Shown: positions 8,223-17,883 of the stretch, piece by piece
How the letters are laid out: each line of letters begins with the position of its first letter
How positions within the stretch are numbered: position 1 is the first letter of the stretch
Origin: Aureococcus anophagefferens
Taxonomy: Eukaryota; Sar; Pelagophyceae; Pelagomonadales; Pelagomonadaceae
NCBI RefSeq assembly: GCF_000186865.1
Contig: NW_008705567.1
Coordinates: forward strand, 1,243,757-1,307,756
Direction: 5' to 3'
DNA length: 64,000 nucleotides
The notes under the pieces: model-generated
The model's database searches: none
Told to the model about the DNA's origin: nothing
The model's input: only the letters and a program-made list of their open reading frames with translations
Made by a program: the position numbers and the translations under genes

Positions 8223-10585
8223 TCGAGGCCGTAGGCCTCGAGGATGGCCGCGAGGGCCGCGGGCGTCGCCTCGCGGCCCATCGCACGCGCGGCGGCCGCC
8301 GGGTCCGGCGTCACCGAGGGCTGGCGCGTGGGCCGCGGCGTCGGCGCGGCCGCGTCGGTCGCGGTCGTGGCGTTCGTCCTCGTCGCGCCGTCGTCGTCGG
8401 CGTCCGCCGGGGCGACGGCGTTCTGCACGTCGTCGCCCGGCGCGTCGTCGCTCTGGGACGCGAAGCGGCCCTCGGCCTGGTGCGTGGGCTTGTGCGTCGG
8501 GTACGGCGTCGCCGGCGTCGGCTCGAGCGTCGCCGTCGGCGAATGCGTCGGCTCGTGGCCGAGGTAGACGGGCTGGCGCGTCGGGATGGGGTCGCTGTCC
8601 GTGACGGCGTTGTTGTTCACGAGGTTCGCGCCCTGGCAGGCCGGCCACGTCTCGAGCTTGTCGTAGACGTAGGGCACGCGGCGGTCCCAGGGGGCCATGA
8701 GCTCGTAGAACTCGGCGTTCGTGTAGTAGCGCTGGGCGCCCGGCGTCGTCTCGGCGATGGGCCACTCGAAGGGCAGCGTGTCGTTCTCGCGGTGGCCCTC
8801 GCACGTGTCCGTGCGGCACTCGGGCAGCTTCAGCGAGTCGCCGACGGCGCTCCAGTCGCAGACGAGCTGCGTGTCCGACAGGACGCCCGTCGTGTGGTCG
8901 TAGTCCCAGTCCTCGACGAGCGTGAACGTGCCGTTGCGCGCCCAGGTGCGGATGAGCTGCACGTAGCGCTCCGCGAGGCCGTGGAGCGGCCAGAAGATGG
9001 GGTCCTGCGGCGCCGCGGACGTGAACATCTCGCCCGGGTGGCCCACGTGGCAGAGCGCGTCGACGATGGCCGCGTAGCCGCCGAGGGCGTCCCGCGCCTT
9101 GTGGACCATGGCGTCCGTGATGACCGTCTGCACGCCGCTGTGCTCCAGGAACAGCCGCGCGTCGTGCTCCGAGCCGTTGAGCGAGTTGGGGATGCGCTTG
9201 CCGCAGGAGCAGGTGCAGTCCCCCGGGTCCACGAGGTTCGAGCACTCCTTGGGGCAGTCCAGCAGCCCCTGGCGCCAGAGGAACTTGCTCCCCAGGAGCA
9301 TCTGGTCGCTCCGCCAGTCGCTGTCGTCGTAGTCGCCGCTCGCCTTGAGCGTCGCGAGGTCGAAGTCCCAGGACCCGCCGAGCATGATGTGCACGGACCC
9401 GTGGAGCGCGCCGTTGAGCTCGCTGAAGAGCTTGCCCACGGAGTTGTAGCCCAGGAGCAGCAGCTTCTGGAACTCGGAGCACCGCGGCAGGAAGTTGTCC
9501 GCGCGGTAGACGCCGAGCACCTTGTTGTAGCGCATCAGATAGGGCACGGGGTTCGTGTTCCAGGGGCTCCGCAGCAGCCCCCAGGGGTTCGTGATGTTGG
9601 AGAACGCGCGCGCGTCCGCGAGCACGGGCGTGTAGGCCCAGCGGCCCTCGTCGACGACGTGGTCCGGGTGGTGCGGCACCGCGGGGCCGAACCAGTCCGG
9701 GTCGAAGAGCTCGCTCTCCGTGTAGACGTAGGTCGCGTTGCCGTAGGCGCGCTCCGCGTCGATGGTGTAGTCCCAGTAGTGGCTGCACACGGACGCGTCG
9801 ACGGCCTGGAGCGACCGCTCCATGAGCATGGTCACGCCGACGTGGTGCGTCAGGAACCCCGCGTCGTCGTGCCAGTGGTCGCAGTCGCGCTGCGCCGCGC
9901 CGTAGAGGTGCATGCGCACGAACCACGCCGCGGACTTGAAGTCGGGCCCGTACCGGAGCTCGCCCGCGTCTTGCGTCGTCGCGTAGAGCGTGTGCAGCGC
10001 CGAGAAGTAGGCGTTCCGGTCCGCCGCCGTCAGGTCCCGCAGCTCGCGGCGCACGTACTTGGCCGTCACGGTGAACGCGCTCAGGTTCGTGCCCTGGACC
10101 GCGTCGAAGGCCGCGTCGCGGATGACGACCGCGTGGACGCCCGCGACGTCGAACTTGACGGTCAGCGTCTGGCCCTTGGGCGACGGGCCCTCGTCGCCCG
10201 TCGTCCCGGGCACGCTCCAGTGGACGCCGGCCCAGGCCGACGCGTCGAGGTCCACGTCCGCGCTGAGCGCGAGCGTCGTCCACTGGTGCATCTCGACGAG
10301 ATTCTCGTACTCGTAGAGGCCGTCGCCGATGGGGATGCCCAGCGACGTCTCGTAGGCGCTCGCCGTCGCGAGGCCGTAGGCGCTCGCGGGCAGGTAGAGC
10401 GGCCGCGCGGCGGCGGCGGACGACGCGAGGGCCGGCAGCGTCGCGCCCGGGCTGCCCCGGCGCAGGGAGGCGACGGCGCCGGCGGCGCCGAGGCCGAGCC
10501 CGACGACGACTTGGAGCCGCCGCGACGACCGCGGGGGCGCCGCCGGCGCCTCGCCGCCCGTCAGCGACGACCGCTCGCCCGCCAT
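8207..10585 (-). CDS. Membrane-anchored tyrosinase-family copper oxidase with PT-rich tail
   Basis: This encodes 792 aa. A short cytosolic N-terminus precedes one hydrophobic helix at about 22-40 (LQVVVGLGLGAAGAVASL), as in a type II signal anchor. Residues about 210-550 form a tyrosinase/hemocyanin-type dicopper domain. The CuA region has FLTHHVGVTMLMERSL and SHYWDYT, matching the family's FLPWHRxY and PYWDWT. The CuB region has LHGSVHIMLGG and QDPIFWPLHGLAERY, matching DPxFWxHH. Several NxT/S sequons suggest a secretory route. The tail has Pro-Thr repeats (PTHKPTH, TPRPTRQP), common in stramenopile surface proteins. Phenol oxidation is the family activity; the substrate is unknown. The ATG at 10585 was preferred because the in-frame codon upstream is GTG. 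The stop lies in the right copy of the 50-bp duplication. Confidence 0.85.
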   Translation of the reverse strand: MAGERSSLTGGEAPAAPPRSSRRLQVVVGLGLGAAGAVASLRRGSPGATLPALASSAAAARPLYLPASAYGLATASAYETSLGIPIGDGLYEYENLVEMHQWTTLALSADVDLDASAWAGVHWSVPGTTGDEGPSPKGQTLTVKFDVAGVHAVVIRDAAFDAVQGTNLSAFTVTAKYVRRELRDLTAADRNAYFSALHTLYATTQDAGELRYGPDFKSAAWFVRMHLYGAAQRDCDHWHDDAGFLTHHVGVTMLMERSLQAVDASVCSHYWDYTIDAERAYGNATYVYTESELFDPDWFGPAVPHHPDHVVDEGRWAYTPVLADARAFSNITNPWGLLRSPWNTNPVPYLMRYNKVLGVYRADNFLPRCSEFQKLLLLGYNSVGKLFSELNGALHGSVHIMLGGSWDFDLATLKASGDYDDSDWRSDQMLLGSKFLWRQGLLDCPKECSNLVDPGDCTCSCGKRIPNSLNGSEHDARLFLEHSGVQTVITDAMVHKARDALGGYAAIVDALCHVGHPGEMFTSAAPQDPIFWPLHGLAERYVQLIRTWARNGTFTLVEDWDYDHTTGVLSDTQLVCDWSAVGDSLKLPECRTDTCEGHRENDTLPFEWPIAETTPGAQRYYTNAEFYELMAPWDRRVPYVYDKLETWPACQGANLVNNNAVTDSDPIPTRQPVYLGHEPTHSPTATLEPTPATPYPTHKPTHQAEGRFASQSDDAPGDDVQNAVAPADADDDGATRTNATTATDAAAPTPRPTRQPSVTPDPAAAARAMGREATPAALAAILEAYGLDGDEF

Positions 10586-10789
10586 GGCCCCGGCGCGGCC
10601 CAGCCCGAGGTCCACCTCGCTCGGTTGTCAGCTAATTCGAGGGGCACCAGACGAGATATTGAATGTAACGTTAGAGCTTGCCGTACAACATCGGGAAGTT
10701 GCGGCCGCGGCCAGACGCCTGGCCCGGGCCCTCCCGACCCCGCCCCGGTCCCACGACGCGATGGCGCGCCGCATGGCTCTACCCGCGGC

Positions 10790-12376
10790 CTAGACGGCGG
10801 CCTGCATCGTCGGCAGGACGACGGAGGCCTGCTGCTGCGTCTGGACGGTGGACGCGTCGGAGAGGTTGGAGCGGGACGTGACGGCGAGGAGGGGCGTGTT
10901 GATGGTGTTGGCGCCCGGCGTGGCGCCCGTCGCGCCCGCCGTCGCGAGCTTCTGCGTGCCCGTCTGGAAGGACACCTGCGCGCGCATGGGCACGAAGCCC
11001 AATTCCGGCGTCGGCACGCCGAGGTCCGACATCTTGACCGCGACGGCCTCGACGAGGGAGCCGTGGGCGTCGGCGACGCGCGCGAGCTCCGCGCGCAGGT
11101 CCGCGAGCTCGGACGCCTTCCGCTCGACGACGTCGCGGGCCTTGGACCGCTGGCCGACGCCGAGCGCGGCGACGTCGACGTTCGCGCGCGCGAGCGCGTC
11201 GTCGAGCTGGGCGTCGCGGGCTTCGAGGGTCTCGGCGACGGTGTCGAGCTTCTTCTCCAACAGCAGCGCCTTGAACTGGGCCTTCTGCTTCACCTCGGCC
11301 GCGACGGCCGTGAACCGGCTCGAGAGCGCGTCCTTCTGCGCCGCGACCTCCGCGTGGCGCTGGCGCAGCACCTCGTCCTCCCAGCGCAGCGCGCCGAACT
11401 GGGACTCGACGACCAGCAAACGCGCCTTGGCGCCGCGGAGCTCGCCCTTCTCGCGCTCGTAGCGCGCGAGCTCGGCGCGGAGCTCGTCGACGTCCTCGCG
11501 CGCCTTCTTGAAGGGCTCGCTCATGCGCCGGTTCTCCTGGGCGATGTGCTCCATCTGCTTCTCGTCCTGCTGCTCCTTGCGCCGCATCTCGCCGACCTCC
11601 TCCTTGAGGGACTTGATGAGGTCCAGGTTGTTGTGCGTGATGTCGTTGTAGTAGTTCTTGATCTCCGCGAAGGCCTTCTCGTGGGCCTTCATGAGGGCCT
11701 CGATGTGCACGTTCTTCGCGTGCTCGATGGCCAGCGTCTCGCGCTTGCGCCGCTCCTCGAGGCGCTCGCGGACGGCCTTGGTCTTCTTCTCGTAGTTCCG
11801 CTGCACCTCCGACGCCTTCCGCTCGAACTCGTGGCGCAGGTTCGTGATGTTGCGGTCGTGCTCCTGCTTCAGCGACTTCAAAAAGTCGTCGTGCGTGAGC
11901 TCCGTCTCCTTGAGCTCGAGCTTCAGCGCGCGGCGGTCGCTCTTGAGCTCGACCTCGTCGAGGCGGTGGTCGTCCTGGCTGAGCTTGAGCGCGGTCTCCG
12001 CGCCCGTCTTCCGCCGCGTGATCTCGTTCTGGTGCTCGTAGAGCAGGTGCTTGACGCGCTGCTTGTAGACCTTGATCTCGACCTGGTGCTTCTCCTCGAG
12101 GTCCTGGAGCTCGCGCTCCTTGTTCCGGAGCTCCGCCTTGGAGTCCTCGAGCTTCTTCTTCTCGACGATCCAGAAGTAGTTGAGCTTCTCGCGCTGCTGC
12201 TGGAACTCGTTGAAGTCCCGCTCCTCCTTCTGCGTCTCCTTGAAGTAGCCGAAGGCCTTGGCCGCCTTCTGCTTGCGGTCCGCCTCCTCGATCTCGTTGA
12301 CCTCGCCGCCGCCGCCGGCCCCGTCCTCCTTCTTCTTCTTGCCGCCCTTCTTCCCCTTCTTCTTCTTCGGCGGCAT
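10790..12376 (-). CDS. DRC4: Dynein regulatory complex subunit 4 (GAS8/DRC4)
   Basis: This encodes 528 aa, close to the usual 470-480 plus a C-terminal extension. The basic N-terminus (MPPKKKKGKKGG) and nearly continuous coiled coil match GAS8/trypanin. Distinctive family strings are FWIVEKKKLED, KAELRNKERELQDLEEKHQVE, VKHLLYEHQNEI, EIKNYYNDITHNNLDLIKSL and LRWEDEVLRQRHAEV. In other eukaryotes DRC4 belongs to the nexin-dynein regulatory complex that links doublet microtubules in motile axonemes. The residues after about 455 are Thr/Ala-rich and not conserved. Its presence argues that this lineage has or had a motile flagellum. Confidence 0.93.
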   Translation of the reverse strand: MPPKKKKGKKGGKKKKEDGAGGGGEVNEIEEADRKQKAAKAFGYFKETQKEERDFNEFQQQREKLNYFWIVEKKKLEDSKAELRNKERELQDLEEKHQVEIKVYKQRVKHLLYEHQNEITRRKTGAETALKLSQDDHRLDEVELKSDRRALKLELKETELTHDDFLKSLKQEHDRNITNLRHEFERKASEVQRNYEKKTKAVRERLEERRKRETLAIEHAKNVHIEALMKAHEKAFAEIKNYYNDITHNNLDLIKSLKEEVGEMRRKEQQDEKQMEHIAQENRRMSEPFKKAREDVDELRAELARYEREKGELRGAKARLLVVESQFGALRWEDEVLRQRHAEVAAQKDALSSRFTAVAAEVKQKAQFKALLLEKKLDTVAETLEARDAQLDDALARANVDVAALGVGQRSKARDVVERKASELADLRAELARVADAHGSLVEAVAVKMSDLGVPTPELGFVPMRAQVSFQTGTQKLATAGATGATPGANTINTPLLAVTSRSNLSDASTVQTQQQASVVLPTMQAAV

Positions 12377-12706
12377 GGCTCACGAAGCCACGCCCGCGCC
12401 GCCGCCGCCCGCGCGAGGGGCCGGCAACGACGACGGCCTGCCCGCGGGACGCCGCGCGCGGTTGCGCTAAAAGGTATCAAATTGAGGGGGCAGCATCGGG
12501 GCAGGGCACGTCCAATCTTCAAACATCGGGGCAGCATCTCGGGGCAGCTCCGGGGCTGCGCGACCTGCTGGACGCGGGCTTGACGGGAAGTTCCGGGCGC
12601 GCCGGCCGCCGCCTCCCCCCGCCCGCCGCGGCGCGCCGCCAGCGCCCGGCGCCTCCGAGACGCCCGGGCGCCGGCGACGCCCAGCAAATCGACGTCGTCG
12701 GCCAGC
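12377..12706. promoter_or_regulatory. Divergent intergenic region with small G-rich minisatellite
   Basis: This is 330 bp between the ATG of DRC4 (minus) and the ATG at 12707 (plus). At about 12485-12556 a degenerate unit CATCGGGGCAG occurs three to four times. The rest is GC-rich with no recognised motif. Shared promoter function is inferred from the divergent arrangement. Confidence 0.35.
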
Positions 12707-15700
12707 ATGTTCGACGAGATCCGCGGCGGCACGGCGCCGACGCCCACCGGCGACGCCGAGGACCTCTTCGGGCTCCTGGACGACGAGGAGGTGCAGGCCT
12801 ACGGGTCGTCGAGCAACGCCAAGAGCCGGCGGCCGCGGACGCGGGACACGTCGGCGCGTCCGCCCGCGCCTCGGGCCCCCGGACCCGGACCCCCCGCGCG
12901 CGCCGCGCGCGACCCCCCCCCGCCCCGCGCAGGCGTCGGACCTCGTGGACCTGAACCTCGCGCTCCGGAGCGAGCGGGGCCTGCGGCGGACGCCGCCCCC
13001 CATGCAGCAGCAGCGGGGCGAGCGCGGCGAGCGCGCGGCGCACCGGCGGTCGCCGTCGAAGTTGAACCCAGCGCTGAGCCGGTCGCCGGCGAAGCCCGCG
13101 CCGACGCGCTACGAGCGGCCGACGCGGGCCATGATCTCGCGCTTCGGCGCCGCGTCGGGCTCCGGCGACGACGACTACGACTACGACGACGAGCGGAAGG
13201 CGTCGCCCGCGCGGCCGGCCTTCGACGCGCGCGACGGCGCGTTCGCGTCCGTCGGCGGCGGCGGCGGGGGCACCTGGCGCGCGGCGTCCGCGTCCTTGGG
13301 CGAGGCGCCGGCGGCCAACGGCAGCGCCTGGGGCGGCGGGGGCCGCGACGACTGGCGGCCCGGCGAGGCGGGCACGTGGAGCCCGTCCGCGCCCGGGCAG
13401 GACAAGAGAGCGAAATTCCCAACTTCAAAGGCTCATATCTCGGCCGTTTTCCACTCGTTTTGGCTGACTTTTGGACGAGCGATCATCTCTCGGAACGGTC
13501 TCGAAGCGTGGATGCTTTTCCCGGAACGCGCGCGCGCGGAACACTCACGTTGAAGCGACGTTGAATCTCTCTTGTCCTGCCCAGGTCCGCGCCCGTGGAC
13601 TTCCGGCCCGTCGGCGGCGTCGCGAGCCCGGAGACGACGCTGGACCTGCCGCCGGAGTCGCCCGTGGGCAAGGCCAAGGCGTCGGCGTCGCCCGCGAAGC
13701 TGGGCCAGTCGCGGTCCGCGCGGTCGCTCCTGTGGTCGTCCGTGGAGTCCGTGGGCCTCGACGACGACCGCGGCGGCGGGTCCTTCGACGACGACGACCC
13801 GCCGCGCCTCCGCGACGCGCCGCCGCGGCCGAAGCCGTCGTCGGCGCGCGGCAAGCCGAAGCTGCGGCGCGCGTCGCCGGACAAGCCCGCGTCGGCCAAG
13901 GCGGGCCGGGGGAATAGGGGGCCCGTGCCGGACCTCGTCGTGGTCAACGGGTCGCCGTCGGCGACGAAGCCCGCGGGCCGCAAGTCCGCGGGCTCCGGCG
14001 GCCGCAAGCACCGGGACGACCGCGACGAGCACCGGGGGCCCGGGGGCCTCTTCCGCCGCGACGGCGACGACGGCCCGCCGCGCGGCGACCGCGTCGCGTC
14101 CGCAGACCCGAGCCAGCGGAGCTGGCGGAGTAGCTCCGCGCGGGGCCACCGGTCCGCCGTCGGCGCCGCGGCCGCGTCGTCCGCGAAGCGCGGCGCGACG
14201 CGCCAGAAGATCAACTCGGCGTCGGCGGCGCACCGCCAGCAGCGCGTCAAGGAGTTCCAGGTGCTCCAGGGCGCCGCGAGCCCCGCGAGCCCGCGGCTCA
14301 CGGTGCGCTCCCGGCGCGACGTCGCGGACTTCGACGCGCGGCGCCAGCCGCCGCCGAGCCCCATGGCCGCGCGCTACGACGTCGACCCGCCCGGCGGCGT
14401 CCACGAGGTTTTAGGCAGCGCCATCGTCGGCGACGACGACGACTGGGGCGAGACGCGGGACCCGGGGGGCGGCGGCTTCGGCGACTGGCCGCCCGCGTCG
14501 CCCCTGGGCCACTTCCACCGGCCGCCGTCCCGTCAAAAGGGCGCGTTCCCGACGCACCTCATGGCCGGCGACGGCGCGCGGCGCGATTTGGACGAGGACC
14601 TGGATATTCGCGACGACGCGGGCGCGTCCGACGGCGCGCCGGAGCCTGTGTGGAAATCAAATCTTCAACCCGACTTCAATGTGAGCGTAATTGAACGTAT
14701 TGCGCCGGACTCTTTCACTGTGCTTCGAGAACTCGACGAGAGCGATCGATCCGTCCAAAAGTCAGCCGAATCGACTTTGATTTGACCGAGCTAGAGAATT
14801 CTCAAGTTTGGTGGGGACCCCCCAAACCAGTGGTTGGTTTCGGCACAGGCCGGAGCGCGACGAGCCCCCGCCGCGCCCGAGCCCGTCGCCGACGCGCGAC
14901 GCGCGGGCGTCCGCGCGCGACTCCGCGCGGCGCCGCCGCGACGACGCGGCCTCCAAGGCCGCGGCCGCGAACCCGGGCGGCGACCGCGTCGTCTTCGAGG
15001 GCGACGAGACCAAAAAGACGCTCCGGCGGCCGCCGAGCCGCCAGAAGATGCCCAAGGCCGCGCTCTTTTTGGACATCGACACGCACAAGGACGCGCGCCA
15101 GCTGCCCCTGGGCCCCGCGACCTTCGGGGCGCCCAAGGCGCGGGCCAGCGGCCACGGCGCGTGGATGCGGTCGAAGATGCCGCGCTACGCGCCCGGCGAG
15201 CCCGTCGACGAGCCCCACAGCGCGCGGCCCGATTTGGCGCCCAAGGTCGCGGACGTCGCCGACGAGCCCGCGCCGCGGGGCCGCAAGCCGTCGATCTCCC
15301 AGGTCGACGCGCCGGCCGCGCCGCCGGCCGTCGCGCCGCCCGCGGCCTACGAGTCGCGCGCGCCGCGCGCGGAGGACGACGTCGACCGCCACCACGACCC
15401 CGAGGCCGACGGCTTCACGGCCATCGACGAGCCGACGCCCTGCCCCTTCCGCATCCAGGTCACGCAGAACGACGGCCGGTCCACGGTGCTCCTCGACGAC
15501 CTCGGCGCGCGCGCCGCGCACGCGCCGCCCGCGGCGGCGACGTCGAGCGGCGACGAGGTCGACGCGCCGGCGGCGCCCTGGAGCGCGACCGTGCACCCGG
15601 ACGGCGCGCCGCCGCCGGCCTTCGAGGACCTGGACGACGCGCCGGCGTCCGCGGCGGCGCCCGCCGCGCGGACGCCGACGGCCAAGGCGTCGGACTGGGA

Positions 15701-16316
15701 GCCCTTCGCCGCGGGCGTCGCCGACGGGGGCCCCGACGCGACGGAGGCGGACCGCCTCGCGCGGCGGCCGCCGTCCGCGGGCGCGGGCCGCCGCGCGTCC
15801 GCGGGGCGCCAGCGGCCCCAGTCGGCGATCCCGTCGACCTACAAGCACGCGGCGCTCCACGGCGCGACGCCCCGGGCCATCTTCCACGGCGGCGCGCACT
15901 TCGGGGGCGCGACGCCCGCGCGCAAGGCGTCGGCCAAGGTCGGCGCGGCCATCGGCGCCTACGATTTCTCGGGGAAGGAGGAGCTCAAGCGGCGCCTCGT
16001 CGCGGACCAGGCGGGTTTGGGCGGCAAGGGGCCCCTGACGCTGAAGCGGAGCCCGAAGCCCGTCGTCGAGCGGTCGACGTCGTCGCCCGCGGTCGCCGCG
16101 GAGCCCGAGGCCGCGCCGCCGGCCGACGCGTTCGGCGGCCTCGAGCTCGCGGCGCCGGGCAGCGGCGACAGCCTCGGCAGCGACGAGGACGACCTGCTCG
16201 AGGTCGCGTCGGGCTCGTCCTTCAACGACGACGACGACAACCAGCTCGGCGCCCAGATGCTCGAGACGAACCTCGGCGAGGAGTTCCTCAGCCTCTTCGC
16301 GCCCATCACGCACTAG
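12707..16316 (+). CDS. Large disordered protein, four exons, two introns are introner elements
   Basis: Proposed exons are 12707-12853, 12933-13384, 13585-14637 and 14849-16316, totalling 3,120 nt and about 1,039 aa. All junctions keep frame. Introns 2 and 3 are introner elements. Intron 1 (GC-AG, 79 nt) is the least certain boundary; a sequencing indel in the nearby C-run could explain that frame change instead. No domain is recognised. The protein is rich in Asp, Pro, Arg and Ser. A motif recurs on either side of the last introner (RPPSRQKGAFPTHLM and RRPPSRQKMPKAALFLD). The C-terminus (LGAQMLETNLGEEFLSLFAP) looks like an amphipathic binding helix. A scaffold role is possible but unproven. 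Confidence 0.6.
12854..12932 (+). other. Probable short GC-AG intron
   Basis: The reading frame changes between about 12850 and 12935. A GC donor at 12854 and an AG at 12931-12932 give a phase-0 intron of 79 nt that joins ...RTRDTS to ASDLVDLNLAL. GT donors at 12850 and 12858 give the wrong phase. The segment is C-rich (nine consecutive C at 12912-12920 region), so an assembly indel is a real alternative. Confidence 0.4.
13393..13584 (+). mobile_element. Introner element 1 (nonautonomous, forms a GT-AG intron)
   Basis: This is a 192-bp element with flanking 8-bp target duplication GTCCGCGC (13385-13392 and 13585-13592). The terminal inverted repeats are GGGCAGGACAAGAGAG and CTCTCTTGTCCTGCCC, perfect over 16 bp. 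The intron is 13385-13584 (200 nt, phase 2). The donor GT is the first two bases of the upstream target copy, and the acceptor AG is the last two bases of the element. Splicing rebuilds the pre-insertion codons (TWSPSAPVDF). The core is nearly identical to element 2. It has no coding capacity for a transposase. Confidence 0.93.
14646..14848 (+). mobile_element. Introner element 4 (divergent subfamily, inverted core)
   Basis: This is a 203-bp element with 8-bp target duplication GCCGGAGC (14638-14645 and 14849-14856). The ends are imperfect inverted repeats (CTGTGTGGAAATCAAATC; right end GGTTGGTTTCGGCACAG). It is much less GC-rich than the host gene. It shares a 19-nt block with elements 1-3 (TTCGGCTGACTTTTGGACG) but on the opposite strand relative to transcription. 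The frame is kept by a GC-AG intron 14638-14848 (phase 2), which restores the target exactly. A GT donor inside the element at 14650 is also in phase and would add three residues. Confidence 0.8.
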
Positions 16317-16353
16317 GCACCCGCGCTCGTATAAAACCTCGCCCGCGCGTCGC

Positions 16354-17686
16354 CTAGCTCCTCTGGAGCAGGGCGACCTGGAGCCCGCGGAGCTCCGCGA
16401 GGCCCCGGAGCCGGCCGATGGCCGTGTAGCCCGGGTTCGACCCCGCCTTGCCCAGGTCGTCGCACATCTGGTGGCCGTGGTCCGGCCGGAACGGCAGCCG
16501 CGCGTAGTTCGGCGCGCCGCCCGCGCGCCGGCCCTTCTCCTTGAGCAGCGCGTCGACGACGGCCGCGACGGGCACGTCGCCGTCGAGGTGGTCCGATTCG
16601 ACGAAGGACGCCACGGGGTTGCCGTCGACGTCCGCGACGGCGTCGCCCTTCTTCACGTTCCGCAGGTGGACGAAGTGGATCCGCGCCGCGAACGCGCGCG
16701 CCATCGCCGCGACGTCGTTGCCCGGGCGGCTCGCGAGGGACCCGGCGCAGAAGCAGAGCCCGTTCGCCGGCGAGTCCGACGCGTCCAAGATGAACCGGAG
16801 GTCCTCCGCCGTGGACACGACGCGCGGCAGCCCCAGAAGCGGCACGGGCGGGTCGTCCGGGTGGATGGCCAGCAGGATCCCCGCCTCCTCGGCGACGGGC
16901 GCGACGGCCCGGATGAAGTAGGCGAGGTGCTCCCGCGCGGCCGCGGCATCGACGCCGTCGTACTGCGCGAGCACGCGCTTGAAGCCCTCGACGCCGTCCG
17001 CGACCTGCGAGAAAGGGATGACGCGCGAATCGCCCTATATCAAAAACGCCGTCCGCGACCTCCGTCGTCATCTGCCCCGGCAGCCCGCGGATGACGGTCT
17101 TCGCGAGGTCGCTTCGCCGCGCCTCGTCGAGCGCCGCCCAGCGCGCCTTCGCTTTCTCGAGCGTCGCCGCGTCGTAGCTCCGCTCCGCGCCGGCGCGCTC
17201 GAGGCCGCAGACGTCGAACGCCGCGAAATCCAGCGCGTCGAACGCGAGGGCCTTGGACCCGTCGGCCCAGGGGAATTCGAGGTCCGTGCGCGTCCAGTCG
17301 ACGACGGGCATGAAGTTGTAGGCGACGACGTCGACGCCGCAGGCGCCCAGACGCCGCAGCGTCTCCTGGTAATTCGCGACGCAGTGGCTCCGCATCGGCT
17401 CCGAGCCGAGCTTCACGGACTCGTGCACGGGCACGGACTCGACGACGCTCCACGTGAGCCCCGCGGCCTCGATGAGGGCCTTGCGCTCCTCGATGAGCGC
17501 CGTGGGCCAGACCTCGCCCGCGGGGACTTGGAGGGCCGTGACGACGCCCGTGCAGCCGGCCATTTTCAACGTCGACAGCGGCACGGGGTCGTCCGGGCCC
17601 ATCCAGCGCATGGTCTGCTCCATGATCCCATTCGTCGCGCTCTCCTCCGACCGCGGCGCGCACACGTAGCGCATGAGGCCGTCCAT
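16354..17686 (-). CDS. uxuA: D-mannonate dehydratase (UxuA family)
   Basis: Exons are 17686-17060 (209 codons) and 17004-16354 (216 codons plus stop), with a phase-0 GT-AG intron at 17059-17005, giving 425 aa. Family strings include MEQTMRWMGPDDPVPLS near the N-terminus, GVDVVAYNFMPVVDWTRTDL, LLAIHPDDPPVPLLGLPR, IHFVHLRNV, ESDHLDGD and RPDHGHQM. These contain the His, Cys and Asp residues that bind the divalent metal in UxuA. The enzyme converts D-mannonate to 2-keto-3-deoxy-D-gluconate in hexuronate catabolism. It is bacterial-like in origin but carries a spliceosomal-type intron, so it is resident in this genome. Length is close to the usual 390-400 aa. Confidence 0.92.
17005..17059 (-). 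other. 55-nt intron flanked by 14-bp direct repeats
   Basis: On the minus strand the intron begins GTCGCGGACGGCGT and ends CTCGCAG. The following exon again starts GTCGCGGACGGCGT, so the 14-nt repeat occupies 17059-17046 and 17004-16991. Removal restores TTEVADGVEGFKRVL in frame. The layout copies the introner elements (donor in the upstream copy, acceptor AG at the inner end), but the unique part is only 41 nt and shows no similarity to the introner core. Confidence 0.85.
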
Positions 17687-17883
17687 GGCTGCAGGTCTTC
17701 GATTCTTGCGGCTTCGAGCTGCGGATGCTTGTGGCAGAGATTTGTGGCAGAGGTCGGCGATGGCTAATGTTTGCCACTCCTTGACGCTGGCGAGGACGAT
17801 GACGGCGTCCTAGCAACAAGCTGACAGCGTCCTAGCAACCCACCATCGCAGCAGCCAAAAGCCACAAAAGCAGTAAAAACACA

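Noticed and set aside
8480..12583. A 1,367-codon plus-strand open frame opposite the tyrosinase and DRC4
   Set aside because: It reads through two well-supported genes and their intergenic region. Its Leu/Val/Arg runs are the complement of DRC4's Glu/Lys codons.
16354..17686. Bacterial contamination as the source of the mannonate dehydratase
   Set aside because: The gene is split by an in-frame GT-AG intron and sits between eukaryotic genes with matching composition.
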